Origin: Gammaproteobacteria bacterium
GTDB taxonomy: Bacteria > Pseudomonadota > Gammaproteobacteria > Eutrophobiales > Eutrophobiaceae
DNA: 64,000 nucleotides
Assembly (NCBI GenBank): GCA_026710545.1
Contig: JAPOQU010000015.1
Coordinates: forward strand, 28,696-92,695
Reading direction: 5' to 3'
Positions 53,149-63,270 of the stretch are shown here, one piece after another. A model generated the notes under the pieces. That model saw nothing but the letters and a program-made list of their open reading frames with translations, had not been told where the DNA came from and made no database searches. How positions within the stretch are numbered: the first letter of the stretch is position 1; the number at the start of each line of letters is the position of its first letter. Position numbers and translations under genes: made by a program.

Positions 53149-53494
53149 TGTCGAGGCCTCAGTTGTATTCTATAATGGTCGCTGTCTCATCTCTATGGTT
53201 ACGTGATGTTGCCATGCTTAATGTCATCATGAAAGCAGTTTAAAGGATAAGGTGAACGACCATGTGATAGAATAAATTCGCCTTCATAATTATCTTCATA
53301 TACTGGGTTATGAAAACTAATCCAGCTATAATATCTCGGCGGAGAGGGTTTGAGATAATATAGCCTAACCATTCATCATTTCGTGTGCCTGATCTATCCC
53401 CAATAATCCGGCCCACGTTGCAGGGGGCATGTCACTTTTAATATTGATCTTGAACTTTCTCTCAGGCTAGTCACACAGCAGTTTAGCGTGAGGC
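53149..53494. other. Intergenic region
   Basis: About 350 AT-rich bases with no supported gene and no clear terminator; it should hold the promoter of the nuclease operon. Confidence 0.3.
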
Positions 53495-55246
53495 TCAAAC
53501 CGAATTCACTAATTCAGAAATACGGGCCTGTAGTCGCTTCTGTCGTGCTTCGTAAAAATCTAAAAACCCGGCGAGGTCGCGCGGAATCTCCCCAAGCAAA
53601 TATAGATCGCGGTAGTGTCTGCGCTTTTCTTCGGTGGGAAATTGTGCTTCAATCCAATCTGCTGGTAGTGTCGCTTGCTTTTCCAGGTTGATAGCGCCAT
53701 CTAGTAACTGGAGATTTCCGATGCGATTGGCACAACCAATTAGTATATCAATCTGATTCTCATCTATTCCAGCTTCTTGCAAGCGCTTTGGAGTGAAACG
53801 GCTTTTTGGGAATATATGGTCGATATGAAAATGATGATGCTGAAAGTCGATGAACGGTGACAGCATTGCCAATAGAGCAAAAATACGGCGATCATTTAAA
53901 CCCATGTCAGCCAGGTCTTCAACCTCTTCTTCCGAGAACTCTAAGCTCTTCCCGCGCTGAGCCATTAGCCGCCGCATTTCAGCCGCTGGAAAATGCTCGT
54001 TGCGTGCATCTCGGAGGACTTCACGAAGAGCAGTAAGCAATGTATCCAGGCCGCTGCCCCAAATACCAGACGCCTTTAAGACAGATCGAATTAACCAGCC
54101 ACGTATCGCATTGCGATCGTCCTCATATCTGCTATGGTGATCGAAGTCTCGTGGGGTACCGATCTGATAAAGGTAATAAGCAATTGGCAATAATGCGCTG
54201 GCTGCACGAATACTGTTGGCGTCGAATCCAAAACCTGTGACCAGTTGAGATGTCTCAACCAGCGCATCGCGGATCCTTTGCCAGTTTTTTTCCAGAATTG
54301 CCATGTTGGATCGGGTAAAATTACGGACTTGGAAACCTACACTGGCGATGTCGGTCAGCATTAAACCGGCTTTCAGTACAAAATCTTTCGTAAGATCAAG
54401 ACCTGGTCCAATGCGATTCAAATCATCAACCAGTTGGTGAACTTCCTTACGGGCGTCCAAATTGCTGCTCCACTGTGAAGTTGCAATGCTTAGTAAAAGG
54501 TCGGAGTACGATAGAGTTGTACCACCACTGTTGCGGCGAATAAATATACTTAGAACGTGTTCAATGTTCGGATTATTTTCCTCATAATACGCTACTGTAG
54601 GTTCCATATGGATCATGCGATACAGACAGTCAAGAATTCGGTGGGCATGAATCTGATTTTGTTTTTCAAGGTCCTTATCCAATAACCATTCGTGCATGTC
54701 CGGACCTGGTTCCATATCAAGGATATCCGACACTCTGAACCATAGACGCTCGCCTAACTGTCCGATCTTGTCTATATCGACGAAATCAAAACTGTAGAGG
54801 TTCCCCTCTTCATCTCGTTCATCCTTAGCTAGCAAGTCTAATGCCAGAACCCGAAGCGGGAATGCATCAGGACTATTCCACCACTTATAGGGCCGCTTAA
54901 CGGACATTGACCCACGTAATCCAATATTGAACGCAGTCATTCTTTGCTGGCCATCCAGTACCGCTATTATTTCCTGGTTGGGCAATGGGCCGAGGTCAGG
55001 GCAATGTGGGTTATCGCGTTGATGGTATTCCCGAACAAATCCGTAGTAGCGATAATCCGCCGAACGTTCCGGCTGTATGCGCCAGAACAAGAATTCACCA
55101 AAAGGATACCCCTGCATCACACTATCGAACAGCTTACAAATCTGCTCTGGACTCCACACGAATTCCCGCTGTATGGCCGGCAGCACGTATTTATTTGAAG
55201 CAATATTGTCCAAGACCTTCTTGATTGTTCCACCTTGCTGGTACAT
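53495..55246 (-). CDS. DUF262 protein with C-terminal HNH (GmrSD-like)
   Basis: The N-terminal DUF262 domain is clear (YVLPAIQREFVWSPEQICKLFDSVMQGYPFGEFLFW; IAVLDGQQRMTAFNIGL), and the C terminus has an HNH of the DUF1524 type (FHIDHIFPKSRF, then ANRIGNLQLLDGAINLEKQ). The single 583-residue chain combines the two halves of GmrS and GmrD, which cut glucosylated phage DNA using nucleotides. AGGAGG eight bases upstream is an excellent ribosome-binding site. It is the third gene of the ApeA-like operon. Confidence 0.88.
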   Translation of the reverse strand: MYQQGGTIKKVLDNIASNKYVLPAIQREFVWSPEQICKLFDSVMQGYPFGEFLFWRIQPERSADYRYYGFVREYHQRDNPHCPDLGPLPNQEIIAVLDGQQRMTAFNIGLRGSMSVKRPYKWWNSPDAFPLRVLALDLLAKDERDEEGNLYSFDFVDIDKIGQLGERLWFRVSDILDMEPGPDMHEWLLDKDLEKQNQIHAHRILDCLYRMIHMEPTVAYYEENNPNIEHVLSIFIRRNSGGTTLSYSDLLLSIATSQWSSNLDARKEVHQLVDDLNRIGPGLDLTKDFVLKAGLMLTDIASVGFQVRNFTRSNMAILEKNWQRIRDALVETSQLVTGFGFDANSIRAASALLPIAYYLYQIGTPRDFDHHSRYEDDRNAIRGWLIRSVLKASGIWGSGLDTLLTALREVLRDARNEHFPAAEMRRLMAQRGKSLEFSEEEVEDLADMGLNDRRIFALLAMLSPFIDFQHHHFHIDHIFPKSRFTPKRLQEAGIDENQIDILIGCANRIGNLQLLDGAINLEKQATLPADWIEAQFPTEEKRRHYRDLYLLGEIPRDLAGFLDFYEARQKRLQARISELVNSV

Positions 55247-55263
55247 CTTTCAATCCTCCTGTT

Positions 55264-55696
55264 TTACCGAGTATTCTTAAGTTCCTCGAATTCTTTGTCA
55301 TCAGCGATCTTGCCGACCAATTCAATCCATTTTTCATTGTATGTGTAGTCACCGTGCGCCTTATGAAAAATACAATAATCTTTGTTTACCTGATCCTTCT
55401 TTTTTGCATTAGAACGTGGGCGTACATCATATCTCTTCCAAGCTTGTGTGTGATTATTGAGCGTAAATATCTTACCAGAGCGCTCAGCAATCAACTCCGT
55501 AGCCGGCCACGGTTTGTAAGGATAGTCTTCATCTGCAATTATTCGTTATTCGCTTTTCAAGGATATTATTATGAATTTTTTTCCCTTCCTCCGATCCAGG
55601 CCTGATGAAGTTAAAATGTGCTTTCCCTTTAGAGGTGCTCTCCAGGAGATAAGCAGCGCGAAATTGGTATTCCAAGTCAGCTTTTTCTTCTTTCAC
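55264..55696 (-). pseudogene. Gene split by a 7-bp tandem duplication (DUF3644-like end)
   Basis: The frame starts at a GTG (55696) inside the end of the HEPN gene, reads KEEKADLEYQFRAAYLLEST ... KIHNNILEKRI, then stops at 55529. The track's 76-residue ORF is its continuation in another frame: IADEDYPYKPWPATELIAERSGKIF to the stop at 55264. Between them TTATTCG is repeated twice (55539-55552). Removing one copy joins both parts into a frame of about 142 codons. The end (DYCIFHKAHGDYTYNEKWIELVGKI) resembles DUF3644-type proteins. It may be a decayed or a switchable gene. Confidence 0.72.
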
Positions 55697-57263
55697 CCAG
55701 AATCATCGAACGATTCGCATCGTATGAATAGATGTAATCCCCGAGCGGATGTCGCTCATCCCTATCAGACTTCTGCGAATCCCATCCACAAAGTAGAAGT
55801 TCCGAAGCGCAGTAGATGAACTCCAAGGTTTCCGTAAGGAAGATTACGACATCAATGTCCGCGAAATTGACGTCGCCTGCGTCTTTGTCGCCAGGCCCAT
55901 GTGTGTAGTAGTTCCGGCACTTAACGGCCAGCCGGACCACGTCCTTCAGCTCCTGCAGATTGTTAGCGCCGTAATGAACCAGAACAACATCCGCCCGGTG
56001 TTTCACGATGTCGCGAAGTCGCCTATTCGCCCGAATGTCGCCCAGTGCGGTCAATACGTCATCACGTAGCGCACCAGTGGCCAACAACTTCCCGATCTTC
56101 TTTATTGCATCCTTGAGAACTTGCCGAACATCGTCTGGCAATGGTTGGCCCTCGGGTTTGTCTTCAACGGGCAAGAGATCGAAAGTGTTGGCTGCCGCTA
56201 CGATTCTGTCTTCGATGAGGCGATCCCATGTTCCCTGCATGCTTCCAAAGAACCGCGTGTTGGCACTCTTTCGTCTAGCATTGCCATTCCTCTCCAGCCA
56301 TTTCGTCATCACCTCCACGAAGTGGTCGGGATGCCGTGACGCGTCGATCAAAGAACCGTTTTGCCTCGTGCCTTCAGGCACTTCCTTCCATTCACATGGG
56401 TAAAACACTTCCAGACCATCCGCGTCCTCCCTGAATCCGTGTTCTTCCAGTCGAGAGGTAAAGACCAGTACATCCTTCCACCCTGGGGCGTATCCCATCA
56501 TCCACGCGAAGAACTGGTGTATCTCGCGCACTTTCACCCACGCGCCCTCCAGTGTGGTCGGATCGTCGTCGAAGTTAACCGTAATGCGCTGCGTGTCCTC
56601 CATGCTGCGTCCAAAGAAGTCAACCTGCATCCTCCGCCCGATATGCACGGTCCCAAGGACGGTCTTGAATCTCGGCAGGAAGTCCCAATCCCCCGTGAAA
56701 TAGGACACCATCGCCTTGCCCTTTACCAATTCACCTTTCATGTACTTGGGCCTCTTTTTTTCGATGACGTCCAGAATCTCTTCATCCGGATCATGCAGGT
56801 AGCCGAACCTATTGAACTTGTCGTGCACGAATACGCACGAATCCGCTCCCTCCAGCGTGAATTGGATGCCCCGTATGCACTTCTCGTCAGTTGAAACGTG
56901 CCGCTTCCCGAAGAGCGCGTATCGGAAGGAGACGTTGCCATGGCGTATTGCGAAATCATTCCACGTCGTCGTGCTCAACATCCCGCCTCGGACGCAGTCC
57001 AGAAGTGAGACCTTTCCGGCCTCTGAAACCCCGTGCAGCGAATCGCCATGGGCAATACGGAAGAACTCATCGTCTGCGATGCTAACGACGTTGCTGTCAA
57101 ACAGGTCACACCTTTTCAGTTTAAGTTGCGCGCCGACCCGCCGTCCTTTTTCGCTATCGAAAAGCACCCCGATTGGACGATCATATTTGTCGTCGCGAAA
57201 CATCAGTTCTTTATCCACCACTAGCTGGTGTCCATCTCCACAAGCAAATTCGCGTTCGCACAC
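55677..57263 (-). CDS. ApeA-like HEPN ribonuclease, abortive-infection protein
   Basis: The C-terminal third is a HEPN domain with the catalytic R-X4-H motif as RNYYTH (R450-H455), in the position typical of Apea-like HEPN proteins. The N-terminal two thirds fit the ApeA N-terminal domain (beta-rich, GVLFDSEKGRRVGAQLKL). ApeA-type proteins stop phage growth by RNA cleavage. Here it starts an operon and overlaps the split gene by 20 bases. The GTG start at 57263 is uncertain because no clear ribosome-binding site precedes it; GTG or ATG further in (57203) is possible. Confidence 0.74.
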   Translation of the reverse strand: MCEREFACGDGHQLVVDKELMFRDDKYDRPIGVLFDSEKGRRVGAQLKLKRCDLFDSNVVSIADDEFFRIAHGDSLHGVSEAGKVSLLDCVRGGMLSTTTWNDFAIRHGNVSFRYALFGKRHVSTDEKCIRGIQFTLEGADSCVFVHDKFNRFGYLHDPDEEILDVIEKKRPKYMKGELVKGKAMVSYFTGDWDFLPRFKTVLGTVHIGRRMQVDFFGRSMEDTQRITVNFDDDPTTLEGAWVKVREIHQFFAWMMGYAPGWKDVLVFTSRLEEHGFREDADGLEVFYPCEWKEVPEGTRQNGSLIDASRHPDHFVEVMTKWLERNGNARRKSANTRFFGSMQGTWDRLIEDRIVAAANTFDLLPVEDKPEGQPLPDDVRQVLKDAIKKIGKLLATGALRDDVLTALGDIRANRRLRDIVKHRADVVLVHYGANNLQELKDVVRLAVKCRNYYTHGPGDKDAGDVNFADIDVVIFLTETLEFIYCASELLLCGWDSQKSDRDERHPLGDYIYSYDANRSMILGERRKS

Positions 57264-57417
57264 AAAGGTCTGTTACAGCCTCTTCGAGATCAGAGTAAAA
57301 TTACTCCGCAATACATCGACACCACCTGCGAGTATTATTCTCATCTTTAGTTTTTGATACATATCTTTCGTCCTGGCCAATCTGGGGGCTCAATTCTAAA
57401 TTAGATATTAACCTGTC

Positions 57418-59106
57418 TTAGTCAACGCGAATGCCAAACTTTTTTACGCGCAGTTTATTGAGTGTAGATTCATTTCCGATTTTTTTGAGCGCTGAAATTG
57501 CTTTCTTGGATATTTCTGTATCTTGCTCGGAAGCACCACCTAAGTTACCAAATCGCAGACATGTGTTTATGTATTCCGAAAGGTGGCTTCCCTCAGTGGA
57601 CTTGAAGAAATTGTAGTAGTCCTCTACCGTTGCAGTTGAAAGAATTTGTACATCTTCTTTTGACCAACCATTCTTGTCTGCTATCTTACTTACCACCTCA
57701 TTTAAACTCCTTGTCTTAATATCGGATATCGCTTCAAATGTTTCCTTGAATCGATTAATAATAGCCTCATCAGTAATATCTCCCGAGAATGGATATTTTT
57801 GCAAATCGAACAACCCGGTTTCACTTTTTCGCTGCTCAATGTAATACTCTATGGCCTCATCCGCTAGGTCATTTCTTTTTAGTTCACGGAGCAGGCCAAC
57901 CGTTCCTTGCAAGTTAAGTGGCGATACATGCTGTGCCCATTTCTTAAGTGCTTCAAAGATTTGTTCGACAACCTCCTCTTCGTTATTCCTGAAATTGTTA
58001 TGATAAATATTCCACGCTTCGCTAAACGAGTTCTGGCCCTTCGTTGCGATAATTTCATCATTCTTTTTCTCGGCCGCCACGTAGAATTCATCTTCGATGA
58101 CGTAACCTTTATTTATCAAATGAGCGATTGCCAAATCTAATTCATCGGTTTGAGTATAACCATAATCTTGCAAAGCAGCGTTCCATTGTTTCTGAGTCTC
58201 CGTATATTTGTCATTGTCCGTTAGGCCCATCATCCATAAAGTTATATTTGTTACATAGTCATAGCTAGGAGATACATCGTCAGGGCTATAAAAACACCAC
58301 GTAAAAAGACAGAGTGTATGCAGGGATTGATCCATTATTTCAGGTTCGAATCTTTGGACATAAGGTAATAACCGTCCAGCTAATCCCTCAATTTTTGTGA
58401 GTGTTCTTATATTGTCAATTCCGAGTTTGTTACAGTTCTGTATCAGGTCCTTATGAAAATCACGGCTTCCCGAAAAAGCAATAGAAGCAGACTCACTGGG
58501 ACTAGGCTTGTACTCGAATTCAATATCAATCGCTTTTTCTCGGTACTTATCGAATTCATCCCGGTCCTCTCCATCAAGTACACCCTCGTTGTGAATCAGA
58601 ACCACTTTACATTCCTTTTCCTCTTTCAAATATGATACGAGTCCTAACACATCAGTCATTGAGAGATTTTTGCCCTTTCTTTCAAGGTCGTCTATGCATA
58701 TCAGGCTTTTTCTGATAGAGAGAAACGCAACTGATTCCAGGGAATCGGAAAAATTAGTGACATAAGGAAGCTGAAAAAAGCTACGAAAGGACTTACGCCC
58801 CATAGATTCAGATAACTGAAGGACATTCGCTCCGAATGATTTAATCGTTACTTCTTCACCAATCATTTTTGTCGAAATTGCTTGCTGAAATATCTGAAAT
58901 TTAAGGTCTTGAAGTGAATCAATTCCGAACAAGGATACGTAGGAATATCTATTGTTCTTTAATTTATTTTTCGAGTGTGCCAGTACGATATATTCCTTCC
59001 AGGCATGCGTTTTTCCTACGCCCCAAGCTCCCCTGATGGACATTGTTCCAGGGGAAGGAGAACTTAGAAAATCAAATACTTGCTGTTTTATCGTTCGTAT
59101 TGACAA
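57418..59106 (-). CDS. P-loop NTPase (KAP-like) of the defence island
   Basis: The 562-residue protein opens with a Walker A (GAWGVGKTHAW, about residues 26-36) and a Walker B (SLICIDDLERKGKNLS), then VVLIHNE as sensor. The C-terminal part is a long helical region with no recognised motif. The TTG start has AGGAGA six bases upstream. KAP-type NTPases occur in phage defence and membrane-linked sensing. It appears monocistronic; any effector must be inside its own C terminus. Confidence 0.75.
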   Translation of the reverse strand: MSIRTIKQQVFDFLSSPSPGTMSIRGAWGVGKTHAWKEYIVLAHSKNKLKNNRYSYVSLFGIDSLQDLKFQIFQQAISTKMIGEEVTIKSFGANVLQLSESMGRKSFRSFFQLPYVTNFSDSLESVAFLSIRKSLICIDDLERKGKNLSMTDVLGLVSYLKEEKECKVVLIHNEGVLDGEDRDEFDKYREKAIDIEFEYKPSPSESASIAFSGSRDFHKDLIQNCNKLGIDNIRTLTKIEGLAGRLLPYVQRFEPEIMDQSLHTLCLFTWCFYSPDDVSPSYDYVTNITLWMMGLTDNDKYTETQKQWNAALQDYGYTQTDELDLAIAHLINKGYVIEDEFYVAAEKKNDEIIATKGQNSFSEAWNIYHNNFRNNEEEVVEQIFEALKKWAQHVSPLNLQGTVGLLRELKRNDLADEAIEYYIEQRKSETGLFDLQKYPFSGDITDEAIINRFKETFEAISDIKTRSLNEVVSKIADKNGWSKEDVQILSTATVEDYYNFFKSTEGSHLSEYINTCLRFGNLGGASEQDTEISKKAISALKKIGNESTLNKLRVKKFGIRVD

Positions 59107-59498
59107 TGACTGTCTCCTGTTAGAAGTCTGAACCGCCCCGGGAATCCCGGAACCCCGTTAGTTGTATATGGACTCCTCCATTCATGCAACAATACATGTA
59201 TTAGAATAAAGACCTGTATGCGGCACCCATACGTAGCGGAGTCTGGCACGAAGACTGCTTAACCAGTACACCGCTGGGCGCTGATTATGAAATCAAATTG
59301 CTGAGTTCAGCACTCTGGCCGCCTGCGTTTCACACAGCGGGACGCAAGCTGGGGACTATTGTGCTGTGGCACAACTACCCGGATGAAAATCAAAGAACCG
59401 TCATTTCAAGCGGCTGCAACGGGCGTTCGACAAAAAGTGCCCGAAACTCAAACGTTGCAGCGTCTCTCGGTCGGAACCGCAGGTTACTAGCAAAACAT
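59107..59498. other. Intergenic region
   Basis: About 390 bases. The 70-residue plus-strand ORF is not supported by a ribosome-binding site or family match. I see no tRNA or repeat shared with the rest of the window. Confidence 0.3.
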
Positions 59499-61304
59499 CT
59501 ACTGCTTTAGTTCTTGAAACAGAGCAGCAAACCTTTTTTTCGTATCTGTAGAAATTGCTGATACCACTTGTTGTTTCACTTTCTCGGTTCTAACCAGAGT
59601 AATCAGCTTCCTCATGAGTGCGAGGTACTGCTTCTTGTCGACTGTTTTGACCTTTTCCTCGAATGCAAGCTCGTAAAGTTTAACCAATTCAGTTTTATCA
59701 AACACACGTTCGATCTCTGGACGCTGGGCGGCATGCATTACAAATTGACTGGCAGGCAACGAAAACTCTTGCATGTAACGTTTCTTCGCTTTTTTGCCCG
59801 CCGAATCCGAGTCTAGTAGTATTTTGAAGCTAGCTGACCAGCCCAAGCTTAAAGAAATCAGCGTGGACAGGTTGGATGCGCTGCCTCCCGGGTATATCAC
59901 ATGCGTATTCTCTTCCCCCAGCACTGCCTGCATAACCCCTAGCGTGGCGGAGTCTGAAGGCCCTTCCGTAATGATGGCCCGGTCCCACGGAATATCCAAA
60001 TTGTTGGGTACAATCTGCAAGCAATCATGGAGAGGCTGATAATACGAGACGTTAGGGGCCTTCCCTTTGATATATTCGCCCCATTTGACGCACGAAATGC
60101 AACCATCTTTTCGACTTACAACGTGCGTGTTTTTCACATTGCTTTCTGATATCAGGTACCGACTGTGTGTGGTGTATATTACTGTGGTGTCTTCAACCAG
60201 TTTTTCGAAGTCGGCCACCATGTTGCTTTGCGCCGTTGAGTGCAGATTTGAAGCCGGCTCATCAATCAGGTAAATGGGTTTTCCGGAGCCTTCGCGCAGT
60301 TTTTTTCTCCGAAATTCCGTTTTCATCAAAAACGCGAGATACCAAACCGCCCCCTTGCTGCGTTCATGTACCGAATACGTAGTGCCGTCCTTCTCGCTGA
60401 TCTTGATCTCAAAATATTTCTTGTTTTCCTGGAACACGATTTCGGTATGGTCGATCTCTTTGACTCCCGACAGATCGCGCCATTTCTCGGTGAAGGTCTC
60501 CTGCAGCGTGTTATTTACTTGCTTCAAAACAGTGCGCGCATCATCGGCTCGGCGATTATTATTTGAGTAATAGCCCAGATATTTCTTGACGCTATAATTT
60601 GAATTAGTGTTGAAAAATATTCCATCAATGATTTCGTACCATGCCGGATTAAAACCGTCACTTCTCCGGTTGGTGAAAATTTTCTCCGGAATGGCGTCTT
60701 GAAAATCTTCGAAATACAAGATGTAGGGACTGCGCCGCACTATTTCCTGCGCCATTACTGATTCTAGTTTCTGGTCCTCAATGGGGAGATGATCTTCAAA
60801 TTTGTAATAGCTTGCGCCGGCGTTTCCGACGTTAAAAGGAATAACTCTTGTAATGCGAACAGAACATCGTTCGTTTGCACGGGCAATGAAGGCATCAACC
60901 GTGGATCGAATCTGTCGATTGTACCTCGCCGACCTCAATGCCTTTTGAAAAAACTTAAAGTCGAGAGGTTCGGAGAAACTTATCTCAGCCGTGATGGTCG
61001 TAGGGCTGCTGCAGTCGATATCCTGCTTGTTCCTGATGGACGTAAAAAAGGCCTTCAACTGATCTTGAGCAGGATCGTTGTTGAAGTCAAAACATTCTAT
61101 GGCCTTTAATATGCTGGTCTTGCCGGATTCGTTCAAGCCCAGCAATAGCACCAAATCGTTTTTCGAGAAATTCAGGGAGACGTGACTTAATCCCCTGAAG
61201 CCCTTTATTTCAATGCTGTTGTAGGAGAAATAGTTTTCGGTTTCTTTCTCTCCGGAAAATATCGGCGCCCAGAAACGATACCATTCTTTAAACAAGTCCG
61301 ACAT
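59499..61304 (-). CDS. OLD-family ATPase-TOPRIM nuclease
   Basis: The N-terminal SMC-like ATPase has Walker A GLNESGKTS (residues 56-64) and the signature/Walker B pair IYLIDEPASNLH and IYTTHSRYLI. The C-terminal TOPRIM begins at AIITEGPSDSATLG and has the DxD-type ILLDSDSAGKKAK. This is the arrangement of OLD/GajA nucleases. No UvrD-like partner (as in Gabija) or reverse transcriptase (as in retrons) is adjacent, so it is a stand-alone class 1 type. Confidence 0.9.
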   Translation of the reverse strand: MSDLFKEWYRFWAPIFSGEKETENYFSYNSIEIKGFRGLSHVSLNFSKNDLVLLLGLNESGKTSILKAIECFDFNNDPAQDQLKAFFTSIRNKQDIDCSSPTTITAEISFSEPLDFKFFQKALRSARYNRQIRSTVDAFIARANERCSVRITRVIPFNVGNAGASYYKFEDHLPIEDQKLESVMAQEIVRRSPYILYFEDFQDAIPEKIFTNRRSDGFNPAWYEIIDGIFFNTNSNYSVKKYLGYYSNNNRRADDARTVLKQVNNTLQETFTEKWRDLSGVKEIDHTEIVFQENKKYFEIKISEKDGTTYSVHERSKGAVWYLAFLMKTEFRRKKLREGSGKPIYLIDEPASNLHSTAQSNMVADFEKLVEDTTVIYTTHSRYLISESNVKNTHVVSRKDGCISCVKWGEYIKGKAPNVSYYQPLHDCLQIVPNNLDIPWDRAIITEGPSDSATLGVMQAVLGEENTHVIYPGGSASNLSTLISLSLGWSASFKILLDSDSAGKKAKKRYMQEFSLPASQFVMHAAQRPEIERVFDKTELVKLYELAFEEKVKTVDKKQYLALMRKLITLVRTEKVKQQVVSAISTDTKKRFAALFQELKQ

Positions 61305-62025
61305 TATTTGCCCTGGAGTTTACTCAAAAAGTGCGCAGCTTATCATCAAAGCAGAAGATAATCCATCTTGGGTTTTCGGAAACTCTTGCAGTTGACCTTT
61401 CACGAATCTGCACTTCCGGCTGGGTGGCGGACCGGCACGGGAAGAACCACTTAAGTTTCCGGTCTCAGGCAGCCGTTATGTTGCCCCCCCAGTTTTGGGC
61501 CGGCAAACGGCGTGCGGAGGCCTGTGTCAACGCTTGACAACGGCGTCGTCCCTGCGCAACCACCCTTGTCGCCATGGCGGGGGCATGTCAGGCCCGGCGG
61601 CGGGCGTTTGAAGCTTGTGCCGCGTCCGGGATGTTGTCGGGGGACCTGTGGGCGGGCCGGCCCTTAGCCGGGCCGGTACAGGGCAGGCCGTAATGCTCGC
61701 ACAGGGCGTTGCGACATATGACCTAGTTAAAGGAACGGTTGAACTCGGGGAGGTAAACGGCACTGTCAACCACGTCTTCATAAATTAGGCGTTGATAGTT
61801 AGGGAGGGTCAAATTGAGATATAAACTCACAGACGATGATGAACTTATATCAGGATATGATAAGCCGTTTCTGTAATGAGCGCAGACGGTCTGATCTATC
61901 TACCCAAAATCATCAAGTGTCCCGTTTGGGGCAGAGACTCAAGGTTAGTATCTTTGACCGGACGCGCTTGTGAAATTAACCCTCGCCATTCATCACTAGG
62001 TTCAAGGCGCTGAACTACTTGCATG
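61305..62025. other. Long intergenic stretch with a GC-rich patch
   Basis: Some 720 bases with no supported gene. From about 61460 to 61730 the GC content jumps well above the flanks, and the minus frame contains NALCEHYGLPCTGPAKGRPAHRS, which looks protein-like and may be the tail of a lost mobile gene. The rest is AT-rich. Confidence 0.35.
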
Positions 62026-62916
62026 CTATCGCCAGTTAGCCCAGCCGAGTTCACAGAGAATAACGCCCAAACACTGTGCGGCAAGCTCTGCATCCTGTTG
62101 ACAGATATCACGCAAAGAACGCTTAGTCTTTTCAACAGGCTTCGCCCTGGCATGTAGCCGTGCAATAATTTTTGCGGCCGCAACTGCAATCACCTTTTGG
62201 CTATCTTTACGCTCTAAATCTTTTATCAATGCGCTCAAATCTTTCGCATTTTCTCCCTCTAAATCAAAGTATGCCAGTAGTACCTGGCTTACAGAATCAC
62301 GGGCTCGATCAATTACAGATGCTGGTGCAGCACGATGCACTTCATCCACAAAGATATGGAGGGACTCCATTACAGCCTTTCGACTACTTTCGGGCATCTT
62401 ACTGCTTTCTACTTCAGGAAGAATGCCTAAGCTGGAACACGACTTTAATGTAACGAGATCTTCGCCTGTACTGATACTTTCGATATCAATGATATTCCAT
62501 ATGGTGAAGCGATCCTCGAAGCCGAGAAGAACCAGAGGTTGTTTCTGACACTTGGAAAACTGATGCCAGATAGTGTGCCTATAAAAGGTATCCAGTGATT
62601 TCTTGATTATTCCCTGATCTGCACGAAAAGCCTCATTTGGAACGGCCGGATGCACTTGCACATGCCATTCTGACGGTTGGCGCTCACCCGCCTGATAAAA
62701 TCTGCCGCGCCGGACTCGGGTAACTGGATCGAAGGAGTCCTCTCTGAATACCATGCCATCTGCATCAAGGTTCCTTCGGTCTTCTGAGTGTAACCTTCCT
62801 TCCAACTCGGTTACAATTTCAGCAGGTGTTACCACCGGAGACGGCCATACAGCATGCCCCCAGGATGCCTTCCCCTCATAAAACAGATTGCAATCTTTGT
62901 CGATGCCAAGGTTCAT
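62026..62916 (-). CDS. Hypothetical 296-residue protein
   Basis: The protein begins MNLGIDKDCNLFYEGKASWGHAVWPSPVVTPAEIVTEL. It has a soluble mixed alpha/beta first half and a helical second half (VIDRARDSVSQVLLAYFDLEGENAKDLSALIKDLE). I know no matching family. Codon use resembles the defence genes to its left. It could be another island gene or a phage gene. Confidence 0.6.
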   Translation of the reverse strand: MNLGIDKDCNLFYEGKASWGHAVWPSPVVTPAEIVTELEGRLHSEDRRNLDADGMVFREDSFDPVTRVRRGRFYQAGERQPSEWHVQVHPAVPNEAFRADQGIIKKSLDTFYRHTIWHQFSKCQKQPLVLLGFEDRFTIWNIIDIESISTGEDLVTLKSCSSLGILPEVESSKMPESSRKAVMESLHIFVDEVHRAAPASVIDRARDSVSQVLLAYFDLEGENAKDLSALIKDLERKDSQKVIAVAAAKIIARLHARAKPVEKTKRSLRDICQQDAELAAQCLGVILCELGWANWR

Positions 62917-63270
62917 ATTTAAAACTTTCTGGAAGATTCGCTCACGGGCATCTTTTGCTCGGCAACTGAATTGATGGGCATGGCGTTAAAGCACAGGTCT
63001 TCGCCTTTTCATCTCCGGCACGGTCCTCGTCAATGTCTCCTTTTTTTATTGTACTGTATCATGTGGTGGCTGGTTCATCGCTATCCAAGGCTTCTAAATT
63101 CGCTACGATTCTTTTCGGAAGATGTACATCAATTCCGGATTTTATGCTCAAAATTCACTAGTGTCCGGAATATCCGATAAAGATTAAATGTAACTACTCA
63201 CCCCCTCCCCACTAATTCTACCTGAATTTACAGGCAGGGAGTGCTCTTGACATTATAGTTTTCTGGCGCT
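62917..63270. other. Intergenic region at the island-phage boundary
   Basis: About 350 bases with a T-tract near 63040 and no supported gene. GC content rises sharply at about 63280, where the methylase begins. Confidence 0.3.

Noticed and set aside
59220-59300. Possible tRNA
   Set aside because: A few stem-like stretches appear, but no cloverleaf with a conserved T-loop can be drawn.
59499-61304. Gabija or retron system
   Set aside because: The OLD nuclease fits, but no UvrD-like helicase, reverse transcriptase or ncRNA lies next to it.
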